This document shows positions 1-9,282 of a stretch of DNA of 64,000 bases, piece after piece (position 1 is the first letter of the stretch; each line of letters starts with the position of its first letter). The notes under the pieces were generated by a model. It was not told the DNA's origin and made no database searches. It worked only from the letters and a program-made list of their open reading frames with translations. Origin of the DNA: Lonicera japonica (Eukaryota; Streptophyta; Magnoliopsida; Dipsacales; Caprifoliaceae); the NCBI GenBank assembly GCA_021464415.1, contig CM038470.1, positions 41,472,099 to 41,536,098 on the forward strand. The letters run 5' to 3'. The translations under genes were made by a program, and so were the position numbers.

Positions 1-1015
1 TAGTAGATCACACCGCGGTCACGATTTACCCTATCATCCCTTGTCAATAGCATGGGAACTGCATCAAAGAACACCCTGAGCATCCAGATACGGGAAAACT
101 CGAGAAATGAGAAGCTAAAGAGAGAATAAGAGAATGAGAAGAAAAGACCCCGCTTGTGGGACAAAACCTACTCCATTGAACTGTCGCATGGCCAATCATA
201 TCTCAAACTTGGCATTTTTCAGTAGGGGAACTTCAAGGTGGTTTTTATCGACTTTTATGCAGAAAAAACACACACTCGCACGATAATATCAAATGCCATA
301 TTCTAAGTCGTTTCTTCAAAATCGCGAGAGCAAACAACCTACAAAGAAATCTCTGATCTCTAGAAGGCTGAAATCTAGCAATGAGAATGAGAAAATATCA
401 GATAAGACGGGAATAGAAAAAATTGAAAGAGTAGAAAAGAGAAAAATCCCGCATGAGCGCCCAGAGCGAGCGAGAGAAACAGAATTGTATAGAGTGGCAG
501 GGAGAGCCACACCAAGAGTGACAGCTAGGCCAAACCGGCTCAGGGCTTCGTCTTGGGTGAGTAAGGCTCCTGATCACGCAAAAACGGGAAAAGAAGCTCC
601 TGGCCAAAAACAGAAAAGACAGGAAAAGCTTCCCGAACAAGGGAGAAATAAGGACATCGAAAAACAGAAAACGATGTGGGCCTGCAAAAATGCCTCAAAG
701 ATTGGCCAAATGAATATCAAAGAGATCAGAGACTCCTTCAAAACAGATTTCCTTCTTAGCTTGATGAAATCAGAAACGACTTAGAAACAAGCAAACGGTT
801 GAACCATTGCTACGCACGAAGTACAAGAATTGAGAAATCCATCATGAAAACTCCTCTTTCGGAATAAAATAACTTACAAAACAAAGTTTTCAAAATTTCC
901 CAGAGAAAGCAAAACTTTTAGAATGGGTATATAAACTCCCAAATGAGCTCTTTTCTCCTCTAGAGACCTCTCTCTTTAGCTTCTCATCAGTTGCCACTAT
1001 AGAGAACCAAGCCTC
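1..1015. other. Non-coding 3' part of an Ogre/Tat-like element (inferred)
   Basis: No recognisable gene. The stretch is purine-rich on the plus strand and holds one open frame (293-784) rich in Lys, Arg and Glu that matches nothing I know. Because it runs without a break into a minisatellite, a polypurine tract and an LTR, I infer that it is the region between pol and the 3' LTR of an Ogre/Tat-type gypsy element. The pol genes themselves would lie left of the window. Confidence 0.4.
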
Positions 1016-1017
1016 TT

Positions 1018-1162
1018 TTCGAGGCACCCACGCAAACACAAGCCCTCTTCTCGAGGCACTTACATTCACCAAGCCCTCTTCTCGAGGCACTTACATTCAC
1101 CAAGCCCTCTTCTCGAGGCACTTACGCACACGAAGCCCTCTTCTCGAGGCACCCACACATCG
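1018..1162. repeat. 31-bp tandem repeat, first tier of a composite minisatellite
   Basis: Units beginning aagccctcttctcgaggcac start at 1040, 1071, 1102 and 1133, a strict 31-bp period. Each unit carries the module aagYcct...gaggca that recurs in every later tier up to 2200. Long tandem arrays in the untranslated part next to the 3' LTR are common in Tat/Ogre elements. Confidence 0.9.
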
Positions 1163-1740
1163 AAGTCCTTTCCGGAGGCATCCATTCACATAAGCCCTTT
1201 CTACAGGCAAAACATCACTCACAAGTCCTTTCTACAGGCACAAGCCCTCTCCAGAGGCAATCCATTCACATAAGCCCTCTGCGGAGGCAAATCAATCACT
1301 AAGCCCTTTTTAGGCGAAAGTCCTTTCCGGAGGCATCCATTCACATAAGCCCTTTCTACAGGCAAAACATCACTCACAAGTCCTTTCTACAGGCACAAGC
1401 CCTCTCCGGAGGCAATCCATTCACATAAGCCCTCTGCGGAGGCAAATCAATCACTAAGCCCTTTTTAGGCGAAAGTCCTTTCCGGAGGCATCCATTCACA
1501 TAAGCCCTTTCTACAGGCAAAACATCATTCACAAGTCCTTTCTACAGGCACAAGCCCTCTTTGGAGGCAATCCATTCACATAAGCCCTCTGCGGAGGCAA
1601 ACCAATCACTAAGCCCTTTTTAGGCGAAAGTCCTTTCCGGAGGCATCCATTCACATAAGCCCTTTCTATAGGCAAAACATCACTCACAAGTCCTTTCTAC
1701 TGGCACAAGCCCTCTCTAGAGGCAAATCACAAAACACAAG
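1163..1740. repeat. 155-bp higher-order tandem repeat
   Basis: The block starting aagtcctttccggaggcatc begins at 1163, 1318, 1473 and 1628, exactly 155 bp apart, giving three full copies and a partial fourth. Each 155-bp unit is built of several diverged short modules (aagccct or aagtcct, then ctacaggca, cggaggca or similar). This is a higher-order repeat: short modules first, then amplification of a group of them. Copies differ by only a few substitutions, which points to recent amplification. Confidence 0.92.
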
Positions 1741-1810
1741 CCCTCGCCAGAGGCAAAATTACTCACAAAAGCCCTCCCCAGAGGCAATTTTCTTTCTCTT
1801 TTCAGATCAA

Positions 1811-2086
1811 AAGCCCTCCCAGAGAGGCACGCATGGTAGTCCTCCCACCTGAGGTTAAGCCCTCCCAGAGAGGCACGCATGGTAGTCCTCCCACCTGAGG
1901 TTAAGCCCTCCCAGAGAGGCACACATTGGTAGTCCTCCCACCTGAGGTTAAGCCCTCCCCGTGAGGCAAATGGTAGTCCTCCCACCTGAGGTTAAGCCCT
2001 CCCAGAGAGGCACACATTGGTAGTCCTCCCACCTGAGGTTAAGCCCTCCCAGAGAGGCACGCATGGTAGTCCTCCCATCTGAGGCA
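1811..2086. repeat. 46-bp tandem repeat, six copies
   Basis: Units beginning aagccctccc and containing ggtagtcctcccacctgagg start at 1811, 1857, 1903, 1950, 1994 and 2041 (period 44-47 bp). They retain the aagccct...gaggca module of the preceding tiers. Open frames across this block on the minus strand are products of the repeat period, not genes. Confidence 0.92.
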
Positions 2087-2222
2087 AGTAGAGCAAATCA
2101 AGCCATCTAAAAAAAGGCAACGAGGTAACGAAAGCCCTCTTCAGAGGCAGAGTAAGTCCTTCCTACAGGCACAAGCCCTCTCCGGAGGCACTCACAAGCA
2201 CTTCTTTCATACGCACACTCTT

Positions 2223-2346
2223 TTAGGGTTCTTGCGGGAGCCACAAATCGAAGTATCTTCCAGTCGCCTCAAGTCCTTGCAAGCAAGGAGCTTGAGTCGA
2301 GAGGGTCTGTAGACACCCCGATCCGTGACCCCCGCAAGAACCCTAA
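2223..2346. repeat. 16-bp perfect inverted repeat spanning the PPT/LTR junction
   Basis: ttagggttcttgcggg (2223-2238) is the exact reverse complement of cccgcaagaaccctaa (2331-2346). The arms enclose the polypurine tract and the first 23 bases of the LTR, so a transcript through here could fold into a stem with a loop of about 92 nt. Confidence 0.8.
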
Positions 2347-2414
2347 CGACCTCCGAGAACTACTATTTTGGGTCCGGGACCCACCCGAGGACCCGGTACT
2401 ACACTAGGAGGGTT

Positions 2415-2672
2415 TGTCGCCCGACAAACTTGTTTTTTAGAGAGATTGTCGCACGACATATCACATTGTCGCGCGACAATCCCTGATATGTCGCGCGACA
2501 ATTCCACTATGTCGCACGACATTCCCCCTCTGCACCAGACCAACCACTTTCTGACACATCAATCTGTCAGAACCATCACTTCAGCCGTTTGTCGCGCGAC
2601 ATTCCCGTATGTCGCGCGACATATCACAATGTCGCGCGACATTCTCCTTTTTTAAGGAAATGTCGCGCGACA
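2415..2672. promoter_or_regulatory. Array of nine CpG palindromes (TGTCGCGCGACA type) upstream of the LTR TATA box
   Basis: Twelve-base palindromes with consensus tgtcgcgcgaca lie at 2415, 2447, 2467, 2489, 2510, 2590, 2610, 2630 and 2661, many about 20-22 bp apart. Variants change the centre (gcccga or gcacga) but keep the outer arms. The last lies 16 bp before the TATA box. Repeated palindromes in this position resemble tandem activator or repressor sites in an LTR U3, and each holds two or three CpGs, so methylation could tune them. Function is inferred only. Confidence 0.75.
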
Positions 2673-2687
2673 ATCTCTCCCGAGCAC

Positions 2688-2695
2688 TATAAATA
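2688..2695 (+). promoter_or_regulatory. TATA box of the LTR promoter
   Basis: TATAAATA is followed by GC-rich then T-rich sequence, as expected of the U3/R boundary. It lies about 380 bp into the LTR, directly after the palindrome array. Confidence 0.7.
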
Positions 2696-3405
2696 GGCCA
2701 ACACCCCCAAGGGTTCTAGACGGCAACTTCTCGCCACAAATTCCTTATTCTCTCTGATATTTTCTAATCTTTAAGCCTTCTTTGGAAGCATCTGCGATAA
2801 CATTTATTTCCGCCAGAGTCTCGGATCTAATCTGGGCACCCGGAGTGCTACATTCTAGAGTCAGACCGCCGGAAATATTTCTAAGAGGAAAGCTGATATC
2901 CGTCAGAGGTCTTCTCTGCCGTATTATATTTTCTCTCTCTTATTCTTATATATATCACCGGGAAGGTAACTAAAGTCTCTTCTGGTAATTAAATAAGATA
3001 TTTGTATATTAGTTTTATTGTAGACTTGTTTAAAACTCGATTTTTCTAACGGGGCGCTGCCCCGCACCTCGCGACCTGACCGGGCAGGTCGATCCCCGTC
3101 CTAGTAAGCGAAGTGGCGACAAGGTTATGGTAGATTCCTAACGCGCTTGAAAATCAGGTTTTTTTTAGTTATTTCCAGAAAGCAGTAGAATATCAGTAAA
3201 AGCATCCAAGTTTTCCAACATAGAGTAAACATATAAAACCACTAGAGACCGAAAGGGCGGAATGGGTGCTTAACACCTTCCCAAACCGTAATATAGTTCC
3301 CGAACCCTATAGAATCCTGGTTTCGTAGAAAAACGTGTAAAGAAAGGCTTATCTGTAGCCTTTCCTCTTACACAACTATTTTGTCCGTTTTCTCGTAAAA
3401 CGTAC

Positions 3406-3425
3406 TGGCGACTCTGAACGAACCC
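3406..3425 (+). other. Primer-binding site following the LTR
   Basis: tggcgactctgaacgaaccc reads, as its reverse complement, like a tRNA 3' end: a T-arm GGTTCG followed by an acceptor strand and terminal CCA. That is the expected form of a minus-strand primer-binding site and marks the downstream LTR edge. I cannot name the tRNA with certainty. Confidence 0.7.
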
Positions 3426-3984
3426 TCTTGCATCTAGAAATAGGATAGAGGGACACCCGATATGAATTAGCAACACATAGAAGCAAATGGAACAACGGAA
3501 TCCTTTCCGATGTTTCAGACTCCCAGAACCAGGGGCCGAGACCCGGGGGTCGCATTTGCGGATTCTCACAGGCGGTATAATGGTCTAAAGGCGAACTTCG
3601 TATTTGTCTCTGAAGGGAGAGATAGACTCAAAGGTGGTGTTTGAGTCTTATGAAAATAATTTTGCCTTTAAATAATAAAAGGTCTTGTTTGTTTATCTGC
3701 CTTGCCGAGCAAGGTCTTATGAAAAGAATTTTGCCTTTAAATAATAAAAGGTCTTATTTGTTTATCTACCTTGCCGAGCAAGGTCTTACGGATAACGTTA
3801 AGTTCTGGCTTTCTGAAGAGGGAAGGTCTTATAAAATTCAATACCTTGCTGGACAAGGTCTTACGTAATGCTCGCCTTTAAAAGAAAAAGGTCTTAAATG
3901 TGATTCGTGATAACAAATTTAAAAATGTGAATTGATTTCCATTGACATTGGATAAAGTGTACATTTGTACTTTTGATCAAAATT
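3426..3984. repeat. Leader remnant with 69-bp tandem repeats
   Basis: 3426-3640 looks like untranslated leader sequence. From 3647 a unit starting cttatgaaaa and ending ccttgccgagcaaggt recurs at 3716 and 3785 (69-bp period). It then decays into shorter copies at 3828 and 3860 that keep the ggtctta core. No coding content seen. 3870-3984 is AT-rich and joins the 3' end of the minus-strand Tat-1 element. Confidence 0.75.
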
Positions 3985-3989
3985 ACAAT

Positions 3990-4870
3990 CAATGGTAATA
4001 ACTTCTCAAGTTTGATACATTCCATGGATCGGGGATTGATCGGCCATCCATATCTTGCAAATGATAGGACCCAGTTCCACTGGCCGATGTTATCATATAT
4101 GGTCCTTCCCAGTTTTATTCGAGCTTACCATGGCTGGCTTGTACGGTCATGCCCAATACATTCCTTAAGACTAGTTCCCCCACTTTGAATTCTCTAGACT
4201 TGGTATTCATCCCATATTGTTTCTTCAATGTGTTTTGATAGTTCGCCAAATGTATCACTGCGGTCTCTCTTCAGGATTCGACGAAATCAAGTACTTCCTC
4301 CAGGGCGGCATCATTATTTCTAGATTCAGCTTGAGCAGTTCTCAAAGTGGGCAGGCCAATTTCTAAAGGAATAACAGCCTCTGTCCCATAAGTGAGGGAG
4401 TAGGGTGTATCTCCTGTAGATCAACGGGGTGTTGTTCGGAAAGCCCATAATACTAAGGGAAATTCTTGCACCCACCTCCCTTTTCTTTCTTCTAGTCTTT
4501 TCTTTAGGCCGTCCAAGATAACCTTATTTAACGCCGCCTCTGCTAACCCATTTCCCTGGGGATATGATACGCTTGAAAAATATTGCTTTATCCCGTAGGA
4601 GGTGCAAAATTGTTCTATCATGAGACTTCTGAATTGTGTCCCATTGTCAGAAACTAGGGCTCTCGAGATGCCAAATCGCGTGATGATACTCTTCCACAAG
4701 AAGGTCTTCACTTTAGTTTCGCCTATCTTCGCCAAAGGAATGGTTTCTACCCATTTAGTAAAGTAATCGGTGCCGACTAAGAGGAACTTCTTGTTGCTTG
4801 GCCCACAAGGAAATGGCCACATGATATCTAACCCCATATGGCGAAGGGCCAAGGGCTGTTGATCGGGTAT
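3990..4870 (-). pseudogene. Tat-1 integrase, broken
   Basis: The best frame (4421-4852) carries the integrase core. GTDYFTKW holds the first catalytic Asp, VSDNGTQF the second, and the third residue is the Glu in NGLAEAALN. RWVQEFPLVLWAFRTTPR follows. Immediately downstream the frame meets a stop, but homology continues in pieces to about 3990 (TPYSLTYGTEAVIPLEIGLP type), the integrase C-terminal part. The HHCC zinc-binding N-terminus is weak or lost between 4870 and 5060. The product would have joined cDNA to host DNA in the nucleus; this copy cannot, because of its breaks. Confidence 0.8.
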
Positions 4871-5055
4871 AAGGCCGTCGCATGTTGGTGTACCACAGGG
4901 GCGTGTTTTTGGAATTTATCGCATCTCTTCATATATTGAACGGCGTTTTTTTGCATGAACGACCACTAATAACGTTGGGATCTTGCCCGATGAGCCAATG
5001 ACCTTCCCCTAGTGTGGCTTCCACAACTTCCCTCGTGCAACTCATGAAGGGTATT

Positions 5056-5669
5056 TTAAACTAACCTCGGGTGAATACATCTGAGATAAAGACTAGAGAA
5101 TGACCTTTTGTACAATTTCTGCTTGGGTGATAGCCAATATCTGCTTGCTTGTGCCCTTACTTTGTATGCCTCTCCATTATCTTCTGGAATTGTGCCATCT
5201 CTCAAATAGCTTATAATCATATCCATCCAGCAGACCCCAAAATTAGCCTCAATATCACATGCCATTCGCTGTTCATCAGATTCGATACTCGGACTTGGTA
5301 AGTATTCCACTTTAATGGTTCTTGATAGTTTAGAATCAACGGCTGACGCCAACGTCGCGAGAGCGTCTGCGTGTGAATTACTCGTTCTAGGGAACCTTTC
5401 GATGTACTCCGAACAGATTTCTTTCATCATTTTCGGAGCAACTCTCATATAATTAGCCATCCATTCATTCTTAGCTGCATATTGCCCAGTTAATTGATTA
5501 GCGACCAGTTAGGAATCACAATGGGTCACTAAATTTTTGATTCCGAGCAACTTCGCTTTCCTCATATTGAGGATTAATGCTTCGTACTTAGCTTCCTTGT
5601 TGCTTGCCCAAAATCCTGATCAGATTGCTTATTCGATTACCTCTTTTTCTGGGGTTTGAACTCGAGACC
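5056..5669 (-). pseudogene. Tat-1 second RNase H, C-terminal part, and spacer
   Basis: The frame at 5056-5460 contains the end of a plant-type RNase H (SNSHADALATLAS) and the linker leading to integrase. Upstream to 5669, broken frames give the middle of the same domain (ILNMRKAKLLG, THCDSQLVANQLTGQY). The N-terminal part is at 6858-6985, beyond the solo LTR insertion. A second RNase H taken from the host type is characteristic of the Tat lineage. Confidence 0.75.
5665..5669. repeat. Target-site duplication AGACC (left copy)
   Basis: AGACC directly precedes the solo LTR and is repeated at 6854-6858 directly after it. Five base pairs is the usual copia/gypsy integrase footprint. Confidence 0.9.
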
Positions 5670-6853
5670 TGATGGAAATTTAGTTCCAGAATCGTTTAAT
5701 ATTGCGTATAGACCAAACAAATTTTTTTTATGTAAAACCCTAGTGCGGAATCGGATTTTACCTTCAAGATCTCTTGTTTGATCTCGTCTCAACACGAACA
5801 ATGGTTGATGGAGACGAATCGAGAACACAGGCTCGATAGAACCTCAAGATCTTCTATCGTATTCCTTTTGCCGTGCAATCCTGTACCGAGTGTGGGCTGC
5901 AGTATCACCAAGATCTCATTCTCTACTCTCTACAGCACAAACCCTAAATTCGTTAAAATTATTGTGTCGAGAGGAGAGGCAAGGCTGGCATATATGTAAG
6001 GCTACGATTGGCACCCTTAGGAGAAATAAGTGTTTGGGCTTACTATGGGAAAAGTGGAATCCTAATTCGACTAAGAATTGATTCCTTCCATAAATTATAA
6101 TTCACACCACTAAAGAATTATAATTGCACTCCCATCCTTATCTCAAAATTATATTTCGAGCTTCTTGTTATTAAATACTTATTATTCTCCCCACGTTAAG
6201 ATTTCAGATAACTGTCGGATTAACATAATCCACGTGCAGGGTTTGACATGATCAAAACTTATAAGCTTCTCAAGGGGTTACCATCAATCCCTATACCGGG
6301 ACGTGGATTCCGTCAATAATTAATATTCATCATACATATTGTGTCGCCATCCAATTCACGAAGATTATTGATCCATAAATGAATCTCACTTTTAATGAGT
6401 CAAAACAACAAACACTACATATGTATGTCTATTAATTATTTCAAGATTAAGAGCATAAGTAATCATAATAACCATGGAATTTTAAATTGTTTTATATAGT
6501 CAGTATAAAAACAATTAACCCAAATTGGTCTTGTTCAATACACACAAAGTGTACTAGCACAACGAGTTAAAACTGTACCGTTTTCTGTAGTCAAGATAAA
6601 CTACTAAAAACTTGTGCTATAATCCTACTAATGGTTGTCCAATTCCATCTAAGACCGTGAACCAATGAACTTATATTCCACAAGAACCAATGATATGATC
6701 CTCTGTGTGTAAGCTATACTCTACACACCAAATCATCTACTATATGGAATAAAAGACACACACATGCACAATATTTAAATAAAAAAATATAATGCAACCA
6801 TTGCCGATAAAGATTCTCATTAAAATAGCAAAACCGAGTATATCACTATAACA
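5670..6853 (-). mobile_element. Solo LTR of an Angela-like copia (same family as Copia-1 and Copia-2)
   Basis: On the minus strand it begins TGTTATAGTGATATAC and ends ...TTTCCATCA, matching the other two LTRs of this family (24247-34124 split, and 61145-62613). It is 1184 bp versus about 1470, with a deletion near its start (sequence equivalent to the ccataattttcttattggt part is missing) and others. Perfect AGACC duplications on both sides and no internal sequence show a completed insertion later reduced by LTR-LTR recombination. Confidence 0.93.
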
Positions 6854-6858
6854 AGACC
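6854..6858. repeat. Target-site duplication AGACC (right copy)
   Basis: Matches 5665-5669; together they bracket the solo LTR exactly. Confidence 0.9.
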
Positions 6859-7510
6859 ATCCCCTGAACCACCACTTGTCGAAAACCCATCTATGCATAA
6901 TGACTAGGAAGTTGAGGCTTTCGGTTTTTCATCTATGGGATCTGCGATTGGTTCCGTTTGCTCATTTTCAATTATTTTAGTGGCCTATTCCACTTGCCCC
7001 CCAGTTGCGGCGGGTAATGCATTGCCTGGAGCAGCTGTTCCGGTGAATTTCGCAATAAAGTATGCCACCACCTGGCCTTTTACGGTCGTTCTTGGTTCGT
7101 ATTCGATATGAAATCGTCCCAGTTCAACATACCACTTCTCCATTCTTCCTGACAAATCAGCCTTTCTTAGTGCGGATTTGATCGGGTTAGAGGTGAGGAC
7201 TTTGATCGGATAGGTGTCAAAATAGTGTCGCAACTTCCTTGATGCTGTGATTAGTGCTAGTAAAAGTTTTTCTAAAGGCAAATAATTCAATTCTGGTCCT
7301 ATCAAAAATTTACTAGTGAAATACATAAGCTTTTGAATGTTATCATGTTCCCTGATTAAGGCAGAACTTACTGTCCGATCAGAGGAAGCTAAGTACACAT
7401 AAAGTTACTCATGGGATTCTAGGATAGATACTAGGGGTGGCCTACTCATAAACTATTTCAACTCGTTGAGAGCTTTGTCACATTCATCATTCCATGTAAA
7501 TTCTTTCGTT
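6859..7510 (-). pseudogene. Tat-1 first RNase H and start of second RNase H
   Basis: 7510-6985 reads as the end of RT and the gypsy RNase H: FTWNDECDKALNELK, a stop, LYVYLASSDRTVSSALI, LNYLPLEKLLLALITASRKL, EYEPRTTVKGQVVAYFIAKF. The normal catalytic DAS segment is replaced by LYLA-type residues, as is usual in dual-RNase-H Tat elements. After a linker and stop at 6985, the second RNase H begins (LCIDGFSTSGGSGDGLV) and is cut at 6858 by the solo LTR. Confidence 0.8.
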
Positions 7511-8463
7511 CTTTTTAATCCCACAAGCTTTCTCCTTGTTTCTTCCTTAACTGCGTTAGAGCTTTTGGCTCCTTGACTATATGGCTATTTGTGATAAACC
7601 TTGCCGTGAACTGCTTGGCTAGGTCACAAAAATTGTCTATCCTGGATGGGTGAAGCTTGTCGAACCATCGTAAGGCTGTGTCTCCCAAACTTGTTGGAAA
7701 CATTCGGCACATGAGGGCTTCTTCATTCCTCCAATAAGCCATTACTTGCTTGTAATGCCTAACATGGCCTACTGGATCTGTTCGACCGTCATAACAGTTG
7801 AATTTCAGCTGGCCAAATTTCTTTGGTGGTGGCGCGTCCTGAATGTGCTGTGTAAATGGAGAGCCACGGTCTTCCCCTAATGCCTTTCTACCCAAATCTG
7901 CCGATGATTTACCCTCATCTGTTTTATCGGCAATTGCCGAATATATCATTTTTCTCGAATCCTGCTCAGCCCATTTCTTCGGGCAATTCTCAGTTTTGGC
8001 AAGTACTTTTTCTGGTTTGCTTCCCAATCGGTCAAAGACACTTGGATGACCAGATATGTCAGAAGCTGCACATCGCCCGGGTTGTTCAAGACCCTTGGCT
8101 CGTGGTTCAATGGGTTAATTTCATCGTGGCTCTTAGGCCATTGTTGCTTCCCTTTATTGCAATATGGCGGATTCACCTCTTCTTGAATGGGTTGCTCCTT
8201 GGTGGAGGAAACATGGGTTCCCTTTGGAACAGGGGGCGGGATTATCGGTTTCGGTAACCCCAAGGCTGCATTCGTTGCGATTTGCTCACGTAACATCTGT
8301 AGCAATACGTCCCTTTCTTGCTGTAATCTAAAGACCTTGCTTTGTTCCTCTGAAGCCACTGGACACTTTTCCAAATAATTTGTATCAAATGGGAGGTGAA
8401 GTGAGTATGAGAACCACTCACACCTTTGGCTTGGCGTCTAGCCAAGTTAGATTCACGGGTCAT
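7511..8463 (-). pseudogene. Tat-1 gag, broken and fused by deletion to RNase H
   Basis: The start is probably the Met at 8463 (MTRESNLARRQAKG), in good gag position 3' of the LTR and PBS. Frames switch at least twice (8463-8242, 8374-7946, 8027-7515). The conserved gag core is clear: FNCYDGRTDPVGHVRHYKQV, then GDTALRWFDKLHPSRIDNF, LAKQFTARFI. After QLRKKQGESLWD the sequence passes directly into RT/RNase H, so the gag C-terminus, zinc knuckle, protease and RT core are missing. Gag would form the cytoplasmic particle. Confidence 0.82.
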
Positions 8464-8683
8464 GGTTTGTCCCGTGGGGGGATTAATAATGTGGATTACA
8501 TCCTAATGTGAGTCCTCTATGAGATGGCTCCTTGTATGAACCATTTTCGAGAAATAGCAAAACCAAAATAGATCAAATAGTACGGAGGTGAAGCATAGTT
8601 ATGAACTTGAAAATACTACAAAATTTAACTGTAAAGAGAGAAAATGAATTCGATTACCAGAAAACTGCTTTTTTGTTGCCAAT

Positions 8684-8700
8684 TCCCATAGATGGCACAT
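8684..8700 (-). other. Degenerate primer-binding site of Tat-1
   Basis: Minus strand gtgccatctatggga resembles the TTTGGCGCCATCTRTGGG site seen intact at 23382 in Tat-A. It lies between the LTR end and gag. Confidence 0.55.
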
Positions 8701-8702
8701 AA

Positions 8703-9282
8703 TAGATTGAATCGGCCCAAACAAGTAGAGTCAATAACCGAACTCATTAAAGGTGGTAATAATGAGCAGTAAATTAATAGTAAGAACAATTGGTTTTTGT
8801 TTAGTGTGGGTACGTTCTTGACTATTATTCCCAATCCGGCAGTACGTCCTCCTTGAGTGTGTGTTTGTGTTTTCCGCTAGGCTCTAATGGCCAACCCAGA
8901 TAACAATTTCCCCCATTATGAGTATGTATATTCTCTTTTCTCTCGTAGAGCTGCCCCCTTTCTCAGGGTTTATCCTATTCTATTTATATAATCTAGATAG
9001 GGTTTGGTGAGATAAGAAATTACCAAAGGGTAAACTTGATCAATACTCCAAGGTGACATGTATTAACAACCCCATTCACACTATCAGACAAAGTCGGATC
9101 CCTATGCTTATCTTCCAGCTCAGATGCCTTTTATCTATAACTCGTCATTTGTTGATCGGCTTACTATTCGATCAGATGATACTTCAATCCTCATCGGTCG
9201 AGAGGAGTCTTGCCCATAGGATAGGTCCAAGGCCCGTTTACAGAGTTCGGGCCAAAGCCCAACTACAAAATTATGCTCCCAC
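8703..9282 (-). mobile_element. 5' LTR of Tat-1
   Basis: On the minus strand the LTR starts near 9282 with GTGGGAGCATAATTT, identical over 15 bases to the Tat-B LTR start at 45776 (first T changed). It ends before the PBS near 8703, about 580 bp. It contains a GGAGGACGTACTGCC block also recognisable in the other Tat LTRs. Exact edges are uncertain by a few bases. Confidence 0.7.

Larger units (their letters stand above)
2308..3404 (+). mobile_element. LTR of an Ogre/Tat-like Ty3/Gypsy element
   Basis: The left edge starts TGTAGACACC directly after a purine tract (gagtcgagaggg). The right edge is set by a primer-binding site starting at 3406, giving an LTR of about 1.1 kb. The expected terminal CA is not intact (the end reads ...cgtac), so the last base or two are uncertain. 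Inside are the palindrome array (2415-2672), a TATA box (2688) and a GC-rich stretch near 3055-3120. Both flanks look like internal element sequence rather than host DNA: 3'-UTR type on the left, leader type on the right. Confidence 0.7.
3985..9282 (-). mobile_element. Tat-1: internally deleted Ty3/Gypsy Tat-lineage element
   Basis: Reading right to left: LTR (9282 to about 8703), degenerate PBS, gag (8463-7515), RNase H without protease or RT core, a second RNase H split by a copia solo LTR, a spacer, and an integrase ending near 3990. The order gag, RNase H, second RNase H, integrase fits the dual-RNase-H Tat lineage. The left (3' LTR) end is not recognised; the element abuts the leader repeats near 3985. 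Many stops and frameshifts make it non-autonomous. Confidence 0.8.

Noticed and set aside
293..784. 163-codon plus-strand open frame
   Set aside because: Lys/Arg/Glu-rich, low-complexity, no recognised domain, and located in what looks like element 3' UTR.
1716..1985. 89-codon minus-strand frame with Gly/Trp/Asp repeats
   Set aside because: Product of the 46-bp tandem repeat period, no start context.
1018..2200. CRISPR-like array
   Set aside because: Repeats are contiguous and of several periods with no unique spacers; this is a minisatellite in plant DNA.
2368..2655. 95-codon frame across the palindrome array
   Set aside because: Runs across LTR U3 sequence before the TATA box; its SHDI/SRDN repeats are the palindromes translated.
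5650..5670. B-box-like ggggtttgaactcgagacc as another tRNA/SINE
   Set aside because: It lies within Tat-1 RNase H coding sequence and has no A box at the right distance.
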